From the NCBI RefSeq assembly GCF_042654605.1, contig NZ_JBHSGT010000037.1, positions 17,225-81,224 on the forward strand: 64,000 bases of DNA, written 5' to 3'. The translations under genes were made by a program, and so were the position numbers. Source of the stretch: Enterococcus_I eurekensis. Lineage in GTDB: Bacteria > Bacillota > Bacilli > Lactobacillales > Enterococcaceae. This document shows positions 28,635 to 41,003 of this stretch, piece by piece (positions within the stretch are counted from its first letter, which is position 1; every line of letters starts with the position of its first letter). The notes below the pieces were generated by a model. That model was not told the DNA's origin, made no database searches, and was given only the letters and a program-made list of their open reading frames with translations.

Positions 28635-28698
28635 GACGATTATTTTTACTCATTTTGGGCCCATCAACACAATTTTACGAACAACCTTACTTTTGTAT

Positions 28699-29436
28699 TT
28701 AAATATTTAAAACTTTATTTAAAAAATCTTGTGTGCGTTCATTTTGTGGGTTTTCAAAAATTTGTTCTGGTGTACCATCTTCTAAGAAATTACCACCATC
28801 AATGAACATGACGCGATTAGCAACTTCTTTGGCAAATCCCATTTCGTGCGTCACAATTACCATCGTCATTCCTTGTTTGGCAAGACGTTTCATCACGTTC
28901 AACACATCGCCAACCATTTCTGGATCGAGAGCGGAAGTTGGTTCGTCAAAAAGCATGATATCAGGTTCCATAGCTAGTGCACGGGCGATAGCAACACGTT
29001 GTTTTTGACCGCCAGATAAACTCTCCGGATATACGCCATTTTTATCGGCTAAACCAACGCTGTCTAGTAAGCGAATGGCTTTTTCTTCCGCATCTTTACG
29101 AGAAAGGCCTTTGAGATCCATTGGTGCGAGTAAAATGTTTTCAAGTACTGTTAAGTGGGGAAATAAGTTGAAATGTTGGAAAACCATCCCAATATGTTGA
29201 CGGATTTTATTGATATTTGTTTTTTCGGCGGTTAAATCATCACCACTAACATAAATTTTACCGCTCGTTGTTTCCTCAAGTCGATTTAAACAACGTAAAA
29301 AGGTTGATTTTCCTGAGCCTGAAGGACCAATAATACAAACAACATCGCCTTCGTTAATTGTCGTGCTAATATTTTTTAAAACGGTATTGTTACCATATTT
29401 TTTGACTAAATTTTTAACGATAATTTTTTCAGTCAT
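28699..29436 (-). CDS. glnQ: Amino acid ABC transporter ATP-binding protein, GlnQ-like
   Basis: This is the 245-residue ATPase of a polar amino acid importer. It has Walker [10 protein letters not shown], the Q-loop in [17 protein letters not shown], signature [15 protein letters not shown] and Walker [15 protein letters not shown]. The His switch is in [17 protein letters not shown] precedes the ATG, which lies one base after the glnP stop. With glnP it forms a complete GlnPQ-type transporter for glutamine and probably glutamate or asparagine. Confidence 0.93.
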   Translation of the reverse strand: MTEKIIVKNLVKKYGNNTVLKNISTTINEGDVVCIIGPSGSGKSTFLRCLNRLEETTSGKIYVSGDDLTAEKTNINKIRQHIGMVFQHFNLFPHLTVLENILLAPMDLKGLSRKDAEEKAIRLLDSVGLADKNGVYPESLSGGQKQRVAIARALAMEPDIMLFDEPTSALDPEMVGDVLNVMKRLAKQGMTMVIVTHEMGFAKEVANRVMFIDGGNFLEDGTPEQIFENPQNERTQDFLNKVLNI

Positions 29437-29437
29437 T

Positions 29438-31585
29438 CTAGTTCACCTTCTTTTCAAGTGATTTTGCTAATTTGGTTAATGCGGTAATTAATAGTAGGTA
29501 CATGATTGCGATAATTAAATAAACGTTGGTCGTTTGCATTGTACGAGCAACAATTATTTTACCTGTTTGTAAGAGTTCGACGATTCCGATAACGGAAATA
29601 ATTGTGGTATCTTTTAAAGAGATAACGAACTGGTTGACAAAAGAAGGAATCATAATTCGAATCGCTTGTGGTAAAACGATTTTTTGCATTGTACGCATGT
29701 AAGAAATTCCGAGACTACGAGCGGCTTCTGTTTGCCCGATCGGTACAGCGTTAATCCCACCACGAACAATTTCGGCGATATACGCACTAGCATTGAGTGT
29801 TAAGGTAATAACTCCGGCTGTAAAGTCAGGAATCGTTAAACCGATTGCATCAGATAAGCCGAAATAAATAAATAGGGCAAGGACCATCATTGGGATACCA
29901 CGAATGATATCAACATAAATTGATGCGAAAACACGAAGAGCTTTAATTGGAGAAACACTCATTAAGCCGAAAATAATTCCGACAACTAATGCTAACCCAA
30001 AAGAAACCAAGGCTAAAACAATCGTTTGACCTAGACCTTTTAGTAAAATTTGATAATTATTTTTTAAAATACCGAAGAAGGTCGATTCATCAACGGTTTC
30101 TTTCTGTGGATTTCCATCATGGATATACGTTCCAAGAATTTCTTCGTATTCACCAGTTCTTTTCATTTCTTTCAATGCCTCGTTGAACATCGCTAAAAGC
30201 TCCGGATTTTGGCCTTTTTTAACAGCAAAGCCGTATTGCCCACCGGATATTCGTTCAAGTGGAGCGGCTAGTTCTTGCCCTTGAGCAATAGCATAACCGA
30301 TAACTGGATAATCATCCATTAAAGCGTCAATCGCACCGACACGGACAGCATCATAGAGTTGATCGGCAGCATCGAAATATTTTACAGTAAAATCGTATTT
30401 TTCTTTATTGGCTTCTAAGTAGTCAGCACTTTCAGTTCCAACTTTAGCTCCAATTTGTTTACCTGCTAAATCGTCATAACTTTTAATACTGGTGTTATCT
30501 GACTTAACTGCAAGTTGAATGCCACTATCAAAGTAAGAGTCTGAGAAATCAAAGACTTCTTTTCTGGTATCGGTAATTGTCATACCGGCAATCACGGCGT
30601 CGGCTTGGTTAGACTCGACAGCTTGGACAGCGCCGGAAAATCCGATATGATTAAATTTAAGCGTAAAACCTTGAAGTTCAGCTGCTCTTTTTAAGAGGTC
30701 GACATCAATTCCGACATACTCATTATCTGTATTTTGAAATTCAAATGGAGCAAAAGCGGAGTCGCTTGCGATGGTATAGCTATCCTTTAGTGGTTCGATT
30801 TTCTTCATCGTTTCGGTTGAAGATGAGCTTTGTGTGATATAAGTGTTGACGATTCGTTCGTACTCACCAGAGTTTTTTAGTTTTTTTAGACCGATATTAA
30901 ATTTTTCAAGTAATTCTTGATTTTCGCCTTTTTTAACAGCAAAACCGTAAGAGTTCCCCTTTTCAGGTTGGCCAACAAGTTTGAATGGTTCACCTTGATT
31001 GATTGCATAACCTAAAATCGGGGCATCATCAAAGATGGCGATTAAAGCATTATTTTTTAAAGAACCATATAATCCAGTTGCGTCTTCGTAAACTTTAATT
31101 TCGTAACCGTATTTCTCTTGGTTTTCTTCTAAAAAAGCAGCACTTTCGGTACCGACTTTGGCTCCGACTGTTTGACCAGCTAAATCTTCGTAGTTAGAAA
31201 CTGTCGCGTTATCTTTTTTGACAGCCATTTGAATACCACTGTCAAAATAAGGATCAGAGAAGTCGAATGTTTTTTTTCGTTCTTCGGTAATGCTCATTCC
31301 GGCAATCATGCCATCTAATTGATTGGATATGACACCTTGAATCGAGGAGTTAAAACCTAGGGGTTGAAAATTTACTTTGAACCCTTGGTCATCAGCGATT
31401 GCTTTAAGTAAATCAATATCGATTCCGACGTATTCATTATCTGTATTTTGAAATTCAAAGGGAGCAAATGTAACATCAGTTCCAATCTGGTATGTTGTTT
31501 CTTCTGCTGCAACATTTTTTGTTGTGAAAAGCAGCCCTGTCAATAAAATTGAAAAAATAGAAAGTAGTTTTAGACTTTTTTTCAT
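29438..31585 (-). CDS. glnP: Glutamine-type ABC transporter: two substrate-binding domains fused to permease (GlnP)
   Basis: This single 715-residue chain combines a signal/anchor segment (about 5-27) and two tandem extracytoplasmic binding domains. The domains span about 31-250 and 269-490 and share the core [17 protein letters not shown] HisM-type permease domain follows (about 505-715, five or so membrane segments and the EAA-like [20 protein letters not shown]). This is the layout of Lactococcus GlnP, where the two domains differ in affinity for Asn, Gln and Glu. The ATG at 31585 follows GGAGGGAT; the open frame upstream of it is not used. glnQ follows directly. Confidence 0.93.
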   Translation of the reverse strand: MKKSLKLLSIFSILLTGLLFTTKNVAAEETTYQIGTDVTFAPFEFQNTDNEYVGIDIDLLKAIADDQGFKVNFQPLGFNSSIQGVISNQLDGMIAGMSITEERKKTFDFSDPYFDSGIQMAVKKDNATVSNYEDLAGQTVGAKVGTESAAFLEENQEKYGYEIKVYEDATGLYGSLKNNALIAIFDDAPILGYAINQGEPFKLVGQPEKGNSYGFAVKKGENQELLEKFNIGLKKLKNSGEYERIVNTYITQSSSSTETMKKIEPLKDSYTIASDSAFAPFEFQNTDNEYVGIDVDLLKRAAELQGFTLKFNHIGFSGAVQAVESNQADAVIAGMTITDTRKEVFDFSDSYFDSGIQLAVKSDNTSIKSYDDLAGKQIGAKVGTESADYLEANKEKYDFTVKYFDAADQLYDAVRVGAIDALMDDYPVIGYAIAQGQELAAPLERISGGQYGFAVKKGQNPELLAMFNEALKEMKRTGEYEEILGTYIHDGNPQKETVDESTFFGILKNNYQILLKGLGQTIVLALVSFGLALVVGIIFGLMSVSPIKALRVFASIYVDIIRGIPMMVLALFIYFGLSDAIGLTIPDFTAGVITLTLNASAYIAEIVRGGINAVPIGQTEAARSLGISYMRTMQKIVLPQAIRIMIPSFVNQFVISLKDTTIISVIGIVELLQTGKIIVARTMQTTNVYLIIAIMYLLLITALTKLAKSLEKKVN

Positions 31586-31618
31586 ATAAAATCCCTCCAG
31601 TAATAAGTCTGTTGTAAA

Positions 31619-31648
31619 ATTATAACGTAATAAAAACCAAATAATCAA
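31619..31648 (-). promoter_or_regulatory. Promoter of glnPQ
   Basis: On the minus strand TTGATT (31648-31643), 18 bases, TATAAT (31624-31619), about 35 bases before the glnP ATG. Confidence 0.6.
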
Positions 31649-31753
31649 TCTTTTTAGTTTAAATGAGTGGATTTTAATATAATTCGTAACATGTCGTGTT
31701 ATAAGATATGACATAAAGAAAAGGTAAAAGCGTTTTAATTGAAGAGAAAAAAA

Positions 31754-31782
31754 TAGCGAAAGTATGTTCGCTATGGTAGAAT
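31754..31782 (+). promoter_or_regulatory. LexA/DinR-type SOS box and promoter of uvrBA
   Basis: CGAAAGTATGTTCG (31757-31770) matches the Gram-positive SOS box CGAAC-N4-GTTCG with one mismatch and lies in a 20-bp palindrome (31754-31773). An extended -10, TGG-TAGAAT (31774-31782), follows directly, so a bound repressor would cover the -35 region. SOS control of uvrBA is known in Bacillus. Confidence 0.75.
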
Positions 31783-31820
31783 AATGACAGAATGAGATTT
31801 GATAGAAAGTAGGAAATCTT

Positions 31821-33809
31821 ATGATTGAAAGAGATACCACGCGAAAGTTTAATTTAGTTTCTAAATATCAGCCGGCAGGGGATCAGCCTCAAGCAATTCA
31901 AGAATTAGTTTCTGGCATTAATGAGAAACAAAAAGCCCAAGTTTTGCTAGGTGCTACGGGAACGGGGAAAACGTACACGATTTCAAACGTTATCCAGTCG
32001 GTCAATAAACCGACTTTAATTATTGCACATAATAAAACACTGGCGGGTCAATTATATGGCGAGTTTAAGGAGTTCTTCCCAGAAAATGCGGTTGAGTACT
32101 TTGTCAGTTATTACGATTATTATCAACCAGAAGCTTATGTGCCTTCGAGTGATACGTATATTGAAAAAGATTCGAGTGTCAATGATGAAATTGATAAATT
32201 GCGTCACTCCGCAACATCATCATTGTTAGAACGAAATGATGTTATCGTTGTTGCTTCGGTTTCATGTATTTTTGGTTTAGGTTCACCGATGGAGTATCAA
32301 AAACAAGTCGTTTCTTTAAGAATGGGCATGGAAATATCCCGTGATCAGGTCTTAAGAGCGCTAGTTGAAATTCAGTTCGAACGTAATGACATTGATTTTC
32401 AGCGTGGGCGTTTTCGTGTGCGCGGTGATGTGGTCGAAATCTTCCCGGCTTCACGTGATGAGCGCGCTTTGAGAGTCGAGTTTTTTGGTGATGAAATCGA
32501 TCGGATTCGTGAGGTAGATGCGTTAACAGGTGAGATTATGAATGAGGTGGAACATGTTTCAATCTTCCCGGCAACTCACTTTATGACGGATGAAGATCAT
32601 TTAGAAACAGCCATTCAAGCGATTCAAGATGAATTGACAATGCGTTTAGCGGTATTACACCAAAATAATCAACTGTTGGAAGCCCAACGTTTAGAGCAAC
32701 GAACCAACTACGATATTGAAATGATGCGTGAAATGGGGTATACATCTGGTATTGAAAACTATTCGAGACATTTAGATGGTCGAAAAGAAGGCGAACCGCC
32801 ATATACATTGCTGGATTTTTTTCCGGAAGATTCTTTGATTGTAATTGACGAATCGCATGTGACAATGCCTCAAATTCGAGGGATGTATAATGGGGACCGT
32901 GCGCGTAAACAAATGCTCGTTGATTATGGGTTCCGATTACCATCCGCACTGGATAATCGTCCATTACGCCTAGAAGAATTTGAAAAACATGTCAATCAAA
33001 TTATTTACGTTTCCGCAACACCGGGACCTTATGAGTATGAACAGACAGACCATATTATTCAACAAATTATTCGTCCAACTGGTTTGTTAGATCCAGTCGT
33101 TGAAGTTCGTCCGATTATGGGTCAAATTGATGACTTAGTCGGTGAAATTAACGAACGTGTGGCAAAAAATCAACGTGTTTTTGTCACAACTTTAACTAAA
33201 AAAATGTCAGAGGATTTAACAGATTACTTTAAAGAACTTGGTATTAAAGTAAAATACTTACATAGTGATATCAAAACTCTAGAAAGAACGGAAATCATTC
33301 GTGACTTACGTTTAGGAGAATTTGACGTATTGATTGGTATTAATTTACTGCGTGAAGGGATTGACGTACCCGAAGTTTCGCTTGTTGCAATTCTAGATGC
33401 AGATAAGGAAGGTTTTTTACGAAGTGAGCGTTCGCTCGTGCAAACGATTGGTCGAGCGGCTCGTAATGCGGAAGGTAAAGTCATTATGTATGCGGATAAA
33501 ATGACGGATTCTATGCAAAGAGCGATTGATGAAACACGTAGAAGGCGTGAAATTCAAGAAGCATATAATGAAGAACATGGCATTGTTCCGCAAACAATCA
33601 TTAAAGATATTCGCCAAATGATTTCAATTTCAAAAGTAGCAAAAGAAGATGGAAGCGATGTTGCAACCTCTTATAATGATCTTTCGAAAGAAGAAAAAGA
33701 ACTCTTTATTTTGAAATTAGAACAAGAAATGCGCGAAGCAGCGAAAACATTAGATTTTGAAAAAGCAGCAACACTAAGAGATACAATCTTAGAACTAAAA
33801 GCGCAATAA
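31821..33809 (+). CDS. uvrB: Excinuclease ABC subunit B
   Basis: UvrB is the damage-verifying helicase-like subunit of nucleotide excision repair. The 662-residue protein has Walker [13 protein letters not shown] near residue 40 and the beta-hairpin region [14 protein letters not shown]. Later motifs are [13 protein letters not shown] and a C-terminal UVR domain (about 625-660) that binds UvrC. It forms an operon with uvrA after about 10 bases, behind an SOS-type promoter. Confidence 0.97.
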   Translation: MIERDTTRKFNLVSKYQPAGDQPQAIQELVSGINEKQKAQVLLGATGTGKTYTISNVIQSVNKPTLIIAHNKTLAGQLYGEFKEFFPENAVEYFVSYYDYYQPEAYVPSSDTYIEKDSSVNDEIDKLRHSATSSLLERNDVIVVASVSCIFGLGSPMEYQKQVVSLRMGMEISRDQVLRALVEIQFERNDIDFQRGRFRVRGDVVEIFPASRDERALRVEFFGDEIDRIREVDALTGEIMNEVEHVSIFPATHFMTDEDHLETAIQAIQDELTMRLAVLHQNNQLLEAQRLEQRTNYDIEMMREMGYTSGIENYSRHLDGRKEGEPPYTLLDFFPEDSLIVIDESHVTMPQIRGMYNGDRARKQMLVDYGFRLPSALDNRPLRLEEFEKHVNQIIYVSATPGPYEYEQTDHIIQQIIRPTGLLDPVVEVRPIMGQIDDLVGEINERVAKNQRVFVTTLTKKMSEDLTDYFKELGIKVKYLHSDIKTLERTEIIRDLRLGEFDVLIGINLLREGIDVPEVSLVAILDADKEGFLRSERSLVQTIGRAARNAEGKVIMYADKMTDSMQRAIDETRRRREIQEAYNEEHGIVPQTIIKDIRQMISISKVAKEDGSDVATSYNDLSKEEKELFILKLEQEMREAAKTLDFEKAATLRDTILELKAQ

Positions 33810-33821
33810 AGGAGCAAAATG

Positions 33822-36647
33822 ATGGCAAATGATAAAATAATTATCAAGGGCGCACGCGCTCATAACTTGAAAAATATAGATGTGACAATCCCACGTGATG
33901 AGCTCGTTGTTATTACGGGATTATCGGGTTCCGGTAAAAGTTCTCTCGCTTTTGATACGCTTTATGCCGAAGGGCAACGACGTTATGTTGAAAGTTTATC
34001 GGCTTATGCTCGTCAATTCCTTGGCCAAATGGATAAGCCAGATGTTGATAGTATCGATGGTTTAAGTCCTGCTATTTCAATTGATCAAAAGACAACGAGT
34101 AAAAACCCTCGTTCAACGGTAGGGACCGTCACAGAAATTAATGATTATATGCGTTTATTGTATGCTCGAATTGGACACCCCATTTGTCCAAACGATCATA
34201 TTGAAATTACAAGTCAAACAATTGAACAAATGGTTGATCAAGTTTTGGAATTACCCGAGCGCAGTCGAATTCAAATTTTGTCACCACTTGTTAATCAAAA
34301 GCGTGGACAACATAAAAAAGTTTTTGAACGCATTCAAAAAGAAGGATATGTTCGTGTCCGTGTCAACGGTGAAATTTATGATGTTAGTGAAGCGCCAGAG
34401 TTAGAAAAAAACAAAAAGCATGACATCGCAATTGTCGTCGATCGAATTGTCGTAAAAGAGGGTATTCGTTCACGCTTATTTGATTCTTTAGAAAATGCCT
34501 TACGATTAGCAGAAGGTTATGCGCTAGTTGATGTCGATGGTGAAAAAGAATTACTCTTTAGTGAACATTATGCCTGTCCTTATTGTGGATTTACTGTTGG
34601 TGAGTTAGAACCACGGTTATTCTCGTTCAACGCGCCATTTGGAGCTTGTAGTGAATGCGATGGTTTGGGAATCAAGTTAGAAGTCGATGTTGATTTAGTT
34701 GTGCCTGATCGCTCAAAAACGTTGCTTCAAGGGGCATTGATTCCTTGGAATCCAATTAGTTCGCAATATTATCCACAAATGCTTGAGCAAGCCTGTGCCG
34801 AATTTAATATTGATATGGATACGCCATTTGAAGAATTGCCAGAAGAGCATCAGCAAATCATCTTATATGGGTCAAATGGTGAGACTTTCCATTTCCATTA
34901 TGAAAATGATTTTGGTGGTATTCGTGATGTGGAGGTGGCTTTCGAAGGTGTAATTACTAATATCAATCGTCGTTATCATGAAACGAATAGTGATTTTACA
35001 CGAGAACAAATGCGTTTATATATGACGGAACTTTCTTGTCAAACATGTCATGGTTATCGTTTGAATCCGCAAGCTCTAGCAGTGAAAGTCAACGATATGC
35101 ATATTGGGGAAGTCAGTGACTATTCAATTAATCATGTGATTGATTTTGTTGAAGGATTAGAGTTATCTGAAGCTGAAAAAATCATTGCGCATTCAATCGT
35201 CAAAGAAATTCATGATCGTTTGAGCTTTTTGCAAAATGTGGGACTAAATTATTTAACTTTAAGTCGTGCATCTGGTAGTTTATCAGGTGGCGAAGCCCAA
35301 CGTATTCGTTTAGCTACCCAAATTGGCTCCAATCTTTCGGGAGTTTTATATATCTTAGACGAACCTTCAATCGGCTTGCATCAACGTGACAATGATCGCT
35401 TACTAGGCTCATTGAGAAAAATGAGAGACTTAGGAAATACCTTGATTGTCGTTGAACACGATGAAGATACGATGATGGCGGCTGATTATTTAATTGATAT
35501 CGGTCCAGGAGCAGGTCACGCGGGTGGTGAAGTTGTGGCTTATGGAACACCACAAGAAGTGGCAGCGAATCCTGATTCTTTAACTGGTCAGTATTTATCT
35601 GGTAAACGAAAAATTCCAGTGCCAAAAGTTCGACGTGAAGGCAATGGTTTGTCAATCAAAGTCTCAGGCGCAACGGAAAATAACTTGAAAGATATATCGG
35701 TCGAATTTCCTTTAGGGCGTTTTGTGGCCGTTACAGGTGTCTCAGGTTCAGGAAAATCAACACTAGTCAATGATATTTTGAAAAAAGCTTTGGCACAAAA
35801 GATTAACCGCAACTCCAATAAACCTGGGAAATTCAAAAAAATAACGGGTTATAAACATATTGAGCGCTTAATCGATATCGACCAAAGCCCGATTGGTCGT
35901 ACACCACGTAGTAATCCGGCGACTTACACCAGTGTTTTTGATGACATTCGTGATTTATTTGCAGCTACCAATGAAGCCAAAATACGAGGATACAAAAAGG
36001 GTCGTTTTAGTTTTAACGTTAAAGGTGGTCGTTGTGAAGCGTGTAAAGGTGATGGTATCTTAAAAATTGAGATGCACTTTTTACCGGATGTTTATGTGCC
36101 ATGTGAAGTTTGTCATGGCAAACGCTATAACTCTGAGACATTAGAAGTTCGTTATAAAGGAAAAAATATTGCCGACATTTTAGATTTGACCGTTGAAGAT
36201 GCAGTTGTGTTTTTCAAAGCAATTCCTAAAATCCATCGTAAATTACAAACAATTGTCGATGTTGGTTTAGGCTATGTGACTTTAGGTCAACCGGCAACAA
36301 CTTTATCGGGTGGGGAAGCACAGCGGATGAAGCTAGCTAGCGAACTTCATAAAAAGTCACACGGGAAAAGTTTGTATATCTTGGATGAACCAACGACAGG
36401 TTTGCATTCCGAAGACATTGCCAAATTGTTAGTCGTCTTAGAACGTTTAGTCGATCAAGGGAATACTGTTTTAGTCATTGAACATAATTTAGATGTGATT
36501 AAATCGGCCGACTATTTAATTGATTTAGGACCAGAAGGTGGCGAGGGTGGGGGTACATTACTTGCTACCGGTACTCCAGAAGAAATTGCACAAGTTGCCG
36601 AAAGTTACACAGGTCAATATTTAAAAAAAGTATTACAAAAAGGTTAA
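33822..36647 (+). CDS. uvrA: Excinuclease ABC subunit A
   Basis: UvrA is the DNA-damage sensor ATPase of nucleotide excision repair. The 941-residue protein has two ABC ATPase halves ([14 protein letters not shown] and [13 protein letters not shown]), two LSGGEAQR signatures and zinc-binding CxxC pairs (CPYCGF...CSECDG and CEACKG...CEVCHG). Two ATGs stand side by side; the second, at 33822, has the better spacing from GGAGC and matches homologues. A terminator follows. Confidence 0.97.
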   Translation: MANDKIIIKGARAHNLKNIDVTIPRDELVVITGLSGSGKSSLAFDTLYAEGQRRYVESLSAYARQFLGQMDKPDVDSIDGLSPAISIDQKTTSKNPRSTVGTVTEINDYMRLLYARIGHPICPNDHIEITSQTIEQMVDQVLELPERSRIQILSPLVNQKRGQHKKVFERIQKEGYVRVRVNGEIYDVSEAPELEKNKKHDIAIVVDRIVVKEGIRSRLFDSLENALRLAEGYALVDVDGEKELLFSEHYACPYCGFTVGELEPRLFSFNAPFGACSECDGLGIKLEVDVDLVVPDRSKTLLQGALIPWNPISSQYYPQMLEQACAEFNIDMDTPFEELPEEHQQIILYGSNGETFHFHYENDFGGIRDVEVAFEGVITNINRRYHETNSDFTREQMRLYMTELSCQTCHGYRLNPQALAVKVNDMHIGEVSDYSINHVIDFVEGLELSEAEKIIAHSIVKEIHDRLSFLQNVGLNYLTLSRASGSLSGGEAQRIRLATQIGSNLSGVLYILDEPSIGLHQRDNDRLLGSLRKMRDLGNTLIVVEHDEDTMMAADYLIDIGPGAGHAGGEVVAYGTPQEVAANPDSLTGQYLSGKRKIPVPKVRREGNGLSIKVSGATENNLKDISVEFPLGRFVAVTGVSGSGKSTLVNDILKKALAQKINRNSNKPGKFKKITGYKHIERLIDIDQSPIGRTPRSNPATYTSVFDDIRDLFAATNEAKIRGYKKGRFSFNVKGGRCEACKGDGILKIEMHFLPDVYVPCEVCHGKRYNSETLEVRYKGKNIADILDLTVEDAVVFFKAIPKIHRKLQTIVDVGLGYVTLGQPATTLSGGEAQRMKLASELHKKSHGKSLYILDEPTTGLHSEDIAKLLVVLERLVDQGNTVLVIEHNLDVIKSADYLIDLGPEGGEGGGTLLATGTPEEIAQVAESYTGQYLKKVLQKG

Positions 36648-36656
36648 TGAATGATA

Positions 36657-36688
36657 AAAAGGCAGAGACATTTCTTCTCTGTCTTTTC
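36657..36688 (+). terminator. Terminator after uvrA
   Basis: AAAAGGCAGAGA and TCTCTGTCTTTT pair with one G-U and end in CTTTTCG. Confidence 0.75.
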
Positions 36689-36812
36689 GTGCGTATTAAT
36701 CAAGTTTAATCAGGTGGTTTTTTTGTTTTTATGAACATTAAGGAAAAACGATAGCCATGACACGCACGGAGTGTTACAATGGTGAGTAGAAAATTAAAAA
36801 GGACTGATTGCG

Positions 36813-37697
36813 ATGACAGAAAGTTTAGAGCTAGTCATTATTACTGGTATGAGTGGCGCTGGGAAAACAGTGGCAATTCAAAGTTTTGAAGACATGGGCT
36901 ATTTTTGTATTGATAATATGCCCCCCAATCTAATTCCGAAATTTTGGGAATTAGTAAAAGAATCTGGTAAAGTAACGAAAATAGCATTAGTTGTTGATTT
37001 ACGTTCTCGTTCTTTTTTTGAAGAAATCCAAAGTATGTTAATTAGTATTGAAAATACAGCCTTTATCGATACGCGGGTCTTGTTTTTAGATGCCTCTGAT
37101 AGTGAGTTGGTTTCACGCTACAAAGAAACTCGCAGAACACATCCGTTAGCTATGGATGGTTTAATCACTGAAGGAATCCGTAAAGAACGCGCAATTTTAG
37201 ATGATTTAAAAACACAAGCATCAATTGTGATCGATACGACAAATTTAACACCGCGTCAATTGCGTGAAACGATTAATCATGAGTTCAAAGCATCAAAAGA
37301 AAGTGGATTCCGAATTGAAATGTTATCGTTTGGTTTTAAATATGGGATTCCAATTGATGCTGATATCGTGATGGATGTGCGCTTTTTACCAAATCCACAT
37401 TATATTTCAGAGTTAAGACCGCAAACAGGCTTGGATCAACCCGTGTATGATTATGTGATGAGTTTCCCTGAAACAGAAAGTTTCTATCAACAGTTTAATC
37501 AACTATTGCATAGTATTGTTCCAGGCTATATTAAAGAAGGCAAAAGTAGTTTAACAGTAGCTATCGGTTGTACAGGTGGACAACATCGTTCGGTTGCATT
37601 AACAAAACGTTTAACGGAATCGTTTAAAGATGAATATAAAGTCAATACGACACACCGCGACAAAGATAAGCGGAAAGAAACGGTTAACCGCTCATGA
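36813..37697 (+). CDS. rapZ: RapZ / YvcJ nucleotide-binding protein
   Basis: The 294-residue protein has Walker A GMSGAGKT near its start and the C-terminal [13 protein letters not shown] segment typical of RapZ. In E. coli RapZ guides RNase E to small RNAs; in Bacillus YvcJ binds nucleotides and affects competence, so the exact role here is open. An extended -10, TGT-TACAAT (36772-36780), lies upstream. The stop overlaps the yvcK ATG as ATGA. The order rapZ-yvcK-whiA is conserved in Firmicutes. Confidence 0.93.
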   Translation: MTESLELVIITGMSGAGKTVAIQSFEDMGYFCIDNMPPNLIPKFWELVKESGKVTKIALVVDLRSRSFFEEIQSMLISIENTAFIDTRVLFLDASDSELVSRYKETRRTHPLAMDGLITEGIRKERAILDDLKTQASIVIDTTNLTPRQLRETINHEFKASKESGFRIEMLSFGFKYGIPIDADIVMDVRFLPNPHYISELRPQTGLDQPVYDYVMSFPETESFYQQFNQLLHSIVPGYIKEGKSSLTVAIGCTGGQHRSVALTKRLTESFKDEYKVNTTHRDKDKRKETVNRS

Positions 37698-38680
37698 AAT
37701 TAAAAACGTATCGTATTCGTAAACCGAAAGTTGTGGTCATCGGTGGGGGGACAGGCTTACCTGTCCTTTTAAAAAGTTTACGAAATCAAAGTATGGATAT
37801 CACAGCTATCGTGACGGTGGCCGATGATGGTGGTAGTAGTGGCGAGTTGCGTGAATCCATAACAACAATGGCACCACCAGGGGACTTAAGAAATGTCTTA
37901 GTTTCCCTATCAGATATGCCGCAATTATATGCTGATATTTTCCAGTATCGTTTTAAAAAAGAAGATAAATTTTTAGCGAATCACGCTTTGGGAAATTTGA
38001 TTATTGCAGCGATGTCCGAAATGCGTGAGAGTACCTATGAAGCGATTCAACTTCTTTCAACGATGATGCATGTTCAAGGGAAAGTTTATCCTTCATCCGA
38101 TCAACCGTTAGTTTTACATGCCGTTTTCAAAGATGGTACGAGTGTTTCTGGTGAATCAAAAATTGCGGAACATCGTAAAACAATTGATCATGTTTTTGTT
38201 ACTCAAGCTTGTGGAGCAACACCAAAAGCTGCCCGAAAAGTTGTCACGTCAATTTTAGAGGCCGATTTAATTGTCTTAGGTCCAGGAAGCTTATTTACAA
38301 GTATTCTACCAAATCTAATGATCCCAGAAATTGGTGAAGCATTACTCCAAACGACAGCAGAAACTGTTTATGTTTGTAATATTATGACACAAAAAGGTGA
38401 AACGGAGCATTTCTCAGATGCTGATCATATAAAAATTTTGCATCAGCACTTGAAGCAACCATTTATTGATACTGTTTTGGTTAATACCGAAAAAGTTCCA
38501 GAAGGGTACATGGATTTTGAAGTCTATGATGAATACCTCGTTCAGGTAACACATGATTTTAATGATTTAAGAGCGCAAGGTTGTCGCGTCGTTTCGACAG
38601 ATTTCTTAGAGTTACGAGACGGTGGCGTCTTCCATGACGGTGATAAAGTTGTTGAAGAGTTACTAAGAATTTTGTATTAA
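37694..38680 (+). CDS. yvcK: Gluconeogenesis factor YvcK family protein
   Basis: This 328-residue CofD-like protein has [16 protein letters not shown] at its N-terminus and [13 protein letters not shown] soon after. In Bacillus, YvcK binds UDP-sugars and is needed for growth on gluconeogenic carbon sources and for normal cell-wall synthesis. It overlaps rapZ by four bases and precedes whiA by 36 bases. Confidence 0.92.
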   Translation: MKLKTYRIRKPKVVVIGGGTGLPVLLKSLRNQSMDITAIVTVADDGGSSGELRESITTMAPPGDLRNVLVSLSDMPQLYADIFQYRFKKEDKFLANHALGNLIIAAMSEMRESTYEAIQLLSTMMHVQGKVYPSSDQPLVLHAVFKDGTSVSGESKIAEHRKTIDHVFVTQACGATPKAARKVVTSILEADLIVLGPGSLFTSILPNLMIPEIGEALLQTTAETVYVCNIMTQKGETEHFSDADHIKILHQHLKQPFIDTVLVNTEKVPEGYMDFEVYDEYLVQVTHDFNDLRAQGCRVVSTDFLELRDGGVFHDGDKVVEELLRILY

Positions 38681-38716
38681 TAAGGTTACTGGAATCTAGA
38701 AAAAAGAGGTGATAAG

Positions 38717-39652
38717 ATGTCTTTTGCATCAGAAGTAAAAAAAGAATTAACAACATTGGAAGTTCATCGTGAGCATGCAAAGGCTGAATTAGCTGCTTTG
38801 ATCCGGATGAATGGTTCCTTAAGTATTCAAAATCAGCAATTTATATTAAATGTTCAGACTGAGAATGCGGCAATTGCTCGTCGTATTTATTCATTATTGA
38901 AAGATCATTATAATGTTCGCAGTGAATTACTTGTTCGCCGTCGGATGAAATTAAAGAAGAACAATGTTTATATTGTGCGATTAAAACAAGAAACAAAAGA
39001 TGTTCTTGATGATTTAAGTATCTTAGAAGGTATGATGGTCCATAGTCATGTTTCCGATGACATTATGGGGAATTCTCAAAAAATGCGTTCTTATTTACGT
39101 GGGGCTTTTATGGCGTCAGGCTCCGTGAATAATCCTGAAACGAGTCGTTATCATTTAGAAATTTATTCAACGTATGAAGAGCATAATCAAGATATTTGTG
39201 ATATGCTCAATTATTATGATTTAAATGCTCGGACACTTGAGCGCAGAAATGGTTATATATCTTATTTAAAGGGAGCCGAACATATTGCTGACTTTCTCAC
39301 ATTGATTGGTGCAACCAATTCCATGTTGAAGTTTGAAGATGTTCGAATTGTCCGAGATATGCGTAACTCTGTGAATCGTATTGTCAATTGCGAAACAGCC
39401 AATATGAACAAAATGATTGATGCTGCTTCTAAACAAATTGAAAATATTGAATTCATTGAAGCGCGAGTTGGCTTGAGCGCTTTGCCTGAAAAATTGCAAG
39501 AAATTGCCCGTTTACGTATTGAAAATCCAGAAGTTAGTTTGAAGGAACTCGGGGAAATGGTCCCTTCAGGTGTGATTTCGAAATCAGGAATTAATCATCG
39601 AATTCGTAAAATCAATGAATTTGCTGAGAATCTCCGAGAGAAAAGTCGTTAA
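38717..39652 (+). CDS. whiA: DNA-binding protein WhiA
   Basis: WhiA pairs a LAGLIDADG-like homing endonuclease fold without catalytic activity with a helix-turn-helix. The 311-residue protein starts [11 protein letters not shown], has [16 protein letters not shown], and ends with the SLKELGEMV...[11 protein letters not shown] helix-turn-helix. In Firmicutes it affects cell division and chromosome segregation. AAGAGGTG precedes the ATG. It is the last gene of the rapZ-yvcK-whiA set. Confidence 0.94.
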   Translation: MSFASEVKKELTTLEVHREHAKAELAALIRMNGSLSIQNQQFILNVQTENAAIARRIYSLLKDHYNVRSELLVRRRMKLKKNNVYIVRLKQETKDVLDDLSILEGMMVHSHVSDDIMGNSQKMRSYLRGAFMASGSVNNPETSRYHLEIYSTYEEHNQDICDMLNYYDLNARTLERRNGYISYLKGAEHIADFLTLIGATNSMLKFEDVRIVRDMRNSVNRIVNCETANMNKMIDAASKQIENIEFIEARVGLSALPEKLQEIARLRIENPEVSLKELGEMVPSGVISKSGINHRIRKINEFAENLREKSR

Positions 39653-39746
39653 TTTTCAAATAAAATCGAAGAAATCTTTAAAAATGTATGTTTTTTATGG
39701 TAGGATGATTGAGATGAAGAAAATCTTGGAAAAAGAGAGTGTTAAA

Positions 39747-41000
39747 ATGGTACAAAAGAAATTTGTCCCTATTTTACTAGGGAGTGACATGAATGTTTAT
39801 GGAATGGCCAAATCATTCCATGAAGCTTATGGAATTAAATCAGAAGCTCATGCTGGAATCGTTCTAGCACCAACGAAAGATAGTCAAATTGTTACGGTCC
39901 ATCCAACCGAAGGATTTGATGAGGATCCAATTTTTACTCAAACATTGCTGGAATTGGCTCAAACAACTTACAATCAATCGGACGTTACCTATTTGTTAAT
40001 TCCTTGTGGCGATGGTTATGCAGAACTTTTATCGCAAAATAAAGCGGTCTTAGCACCCTATTATACATTTATTGCCAATGACTATGATTTATTTAAAAAT
40101 TTAGTCAATAAAGTAGCTTTCTATGATGTTTGTGAGAAATATAAATTGCCATATCCTAAAACACAAATTATTACAAAAAATGCTTTAAAATCGGGGAAAT
40201 ACGAGGATGAACTGCCGTTTGATTTTCCGGTTGCTTTGAAGCCAGCCAATAGTGTGGAATGGTTATCTGTTGAGTTTGAAGGACGAAAAAAAGCTTTTAT
40301 TATACATGATAGAAATGAATTTGACGTCATTATTGAACGCATTTATCAAGCTGGTTACCAAAGCGAAATGATTGCGCAAGATTTTATACCAGGTGATGAT
40401 AGTAATATGCGTGTGTTGAACTCGTACGTTGATCATAATCATCAAGTTCGTTTGATGGGCTTAGGTCACCCGTTGTTAGAAGATCCTAGTCCAGGATCTG
40501 TGGGTAACTATGTTGTGATTTTACCAGATGAAGACGAAAAGCTCTATCATCGCATTGAGAAATTCTTAAAAGACATTAATTATGTTGGTTTTGCGAATTT
40601 TGACTTGAAATACGATGCAAGAGATGATGAATATAAACTTTTTGAAATTAATTTGCGTCAAGGTAGAAGTAGTTTCTTTCTAACTTTAAACGGCTTAAAC
40701 TTAGCGAAATTTATTACGGATGATTTAGTATTCAATCGTGAGTTTAAAGGAACTGTGTATGGTAAAAGAGACTCTGATCAATCCAAACTATGGTTAGGTG
40801 TTCCAAAGAAAGTCTTTTTAGCCTACGCCAATGAAAATGCTGAAAAAGAACGTGGTAAAAAATTATTACAAGCTGGACGTTGGGGAACAACAATTTTTTA
40901 TGAAAAAGACCATTCGCTGAGTCGTTTTTTACGAATGAAGTGGGCCTTCCATAAATACAATGAGCGATTTAAAAAATACTTTGAAGTGAAAGAAGGGTAA
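39747..41000 (+). CDS. D-aspartate ligase (ATP-grasp), Aslfm type
   Basis: This 417-residue ATP-grasp enzyme closely resembles the E. faecium D-aspartate ligase Aslfm, which adds D-Asp to the Lys side chain of the peptidoglycan precursor. Shared stretches include FVPILLGSDMNVYGMA near the start, ALKPANSVEWLSV, IPGDDSNMRVLN, LGHPLLEDP and FEINLRQGRSSFF. The next gene is an aspartate racemase, as in E. faecium, which supports the call. The start is uncertain: ATG 39747 fits homologues, ATG 39714 is in frame and lies just after a possible TGG-TAGGAT -10. If correct, the cell wall has an L-Lys-D-Asp/D-Asn bridge. Confidence 0.85.
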   Translation: MVQKKFVPILLGSDMNVYGMAKSFHEAYGIKSEAHAGIVLAPTKDSQIVTVHPTEGFDEDPIFTQTLLELAQTTYNQSDVTYLLIPCGDGYAELLSQNKAVLAPYYTFIANDYDLFKNLVNKVAFYDVCEKYKLPYPKTQIITKNALKSGKYEDELPFDFPVALKPANSVEWLSVEFEGRKKAFIIHDRNEFDVIIERIYQAGYQSEMIAQDFIPGDDSNMRVLNSYVDHNHQVRLMGLGHPLLEDPSPGSVGNYVVILPDEDEKLYHRIEKFLKDINYVGFANFDLKYDARDDEYKLFEINLRQGRSSFFLTLNGLNLAKFITDDLVFNREFKGTVYGKRDSDQSKLWLGVPKKVFLAYANENAEKERGKKLLQAGRWGTTIFYEKDHSLSRFLRMKWAFHKYNERFKKYFEVKEG

Positions 41001-41003
41001 TCA

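Larger units (their letters stand above)
27866..28690 (+). mobile_element. Decayed ISL3-family insertion sequence
   Basis: This stretch holds the N-terminal part of an ISL3-type transposase in two frames and, at about 28655-28686, a TTTTGGGCCCATCAACACAA segment that resembles an ISL3 terminal repeat facing outward. The motif ATTTTGACGAT occurs near both ends (about 27872 and 28630). At about 0.8 kb it is well short of an intact ISL3 element (about 1.3-1.5 kb), and the catalytic part of the transposase is missing. I could not define target duplications. The transposase piece is firm; the borders are tentative. Confidence 0.6.
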
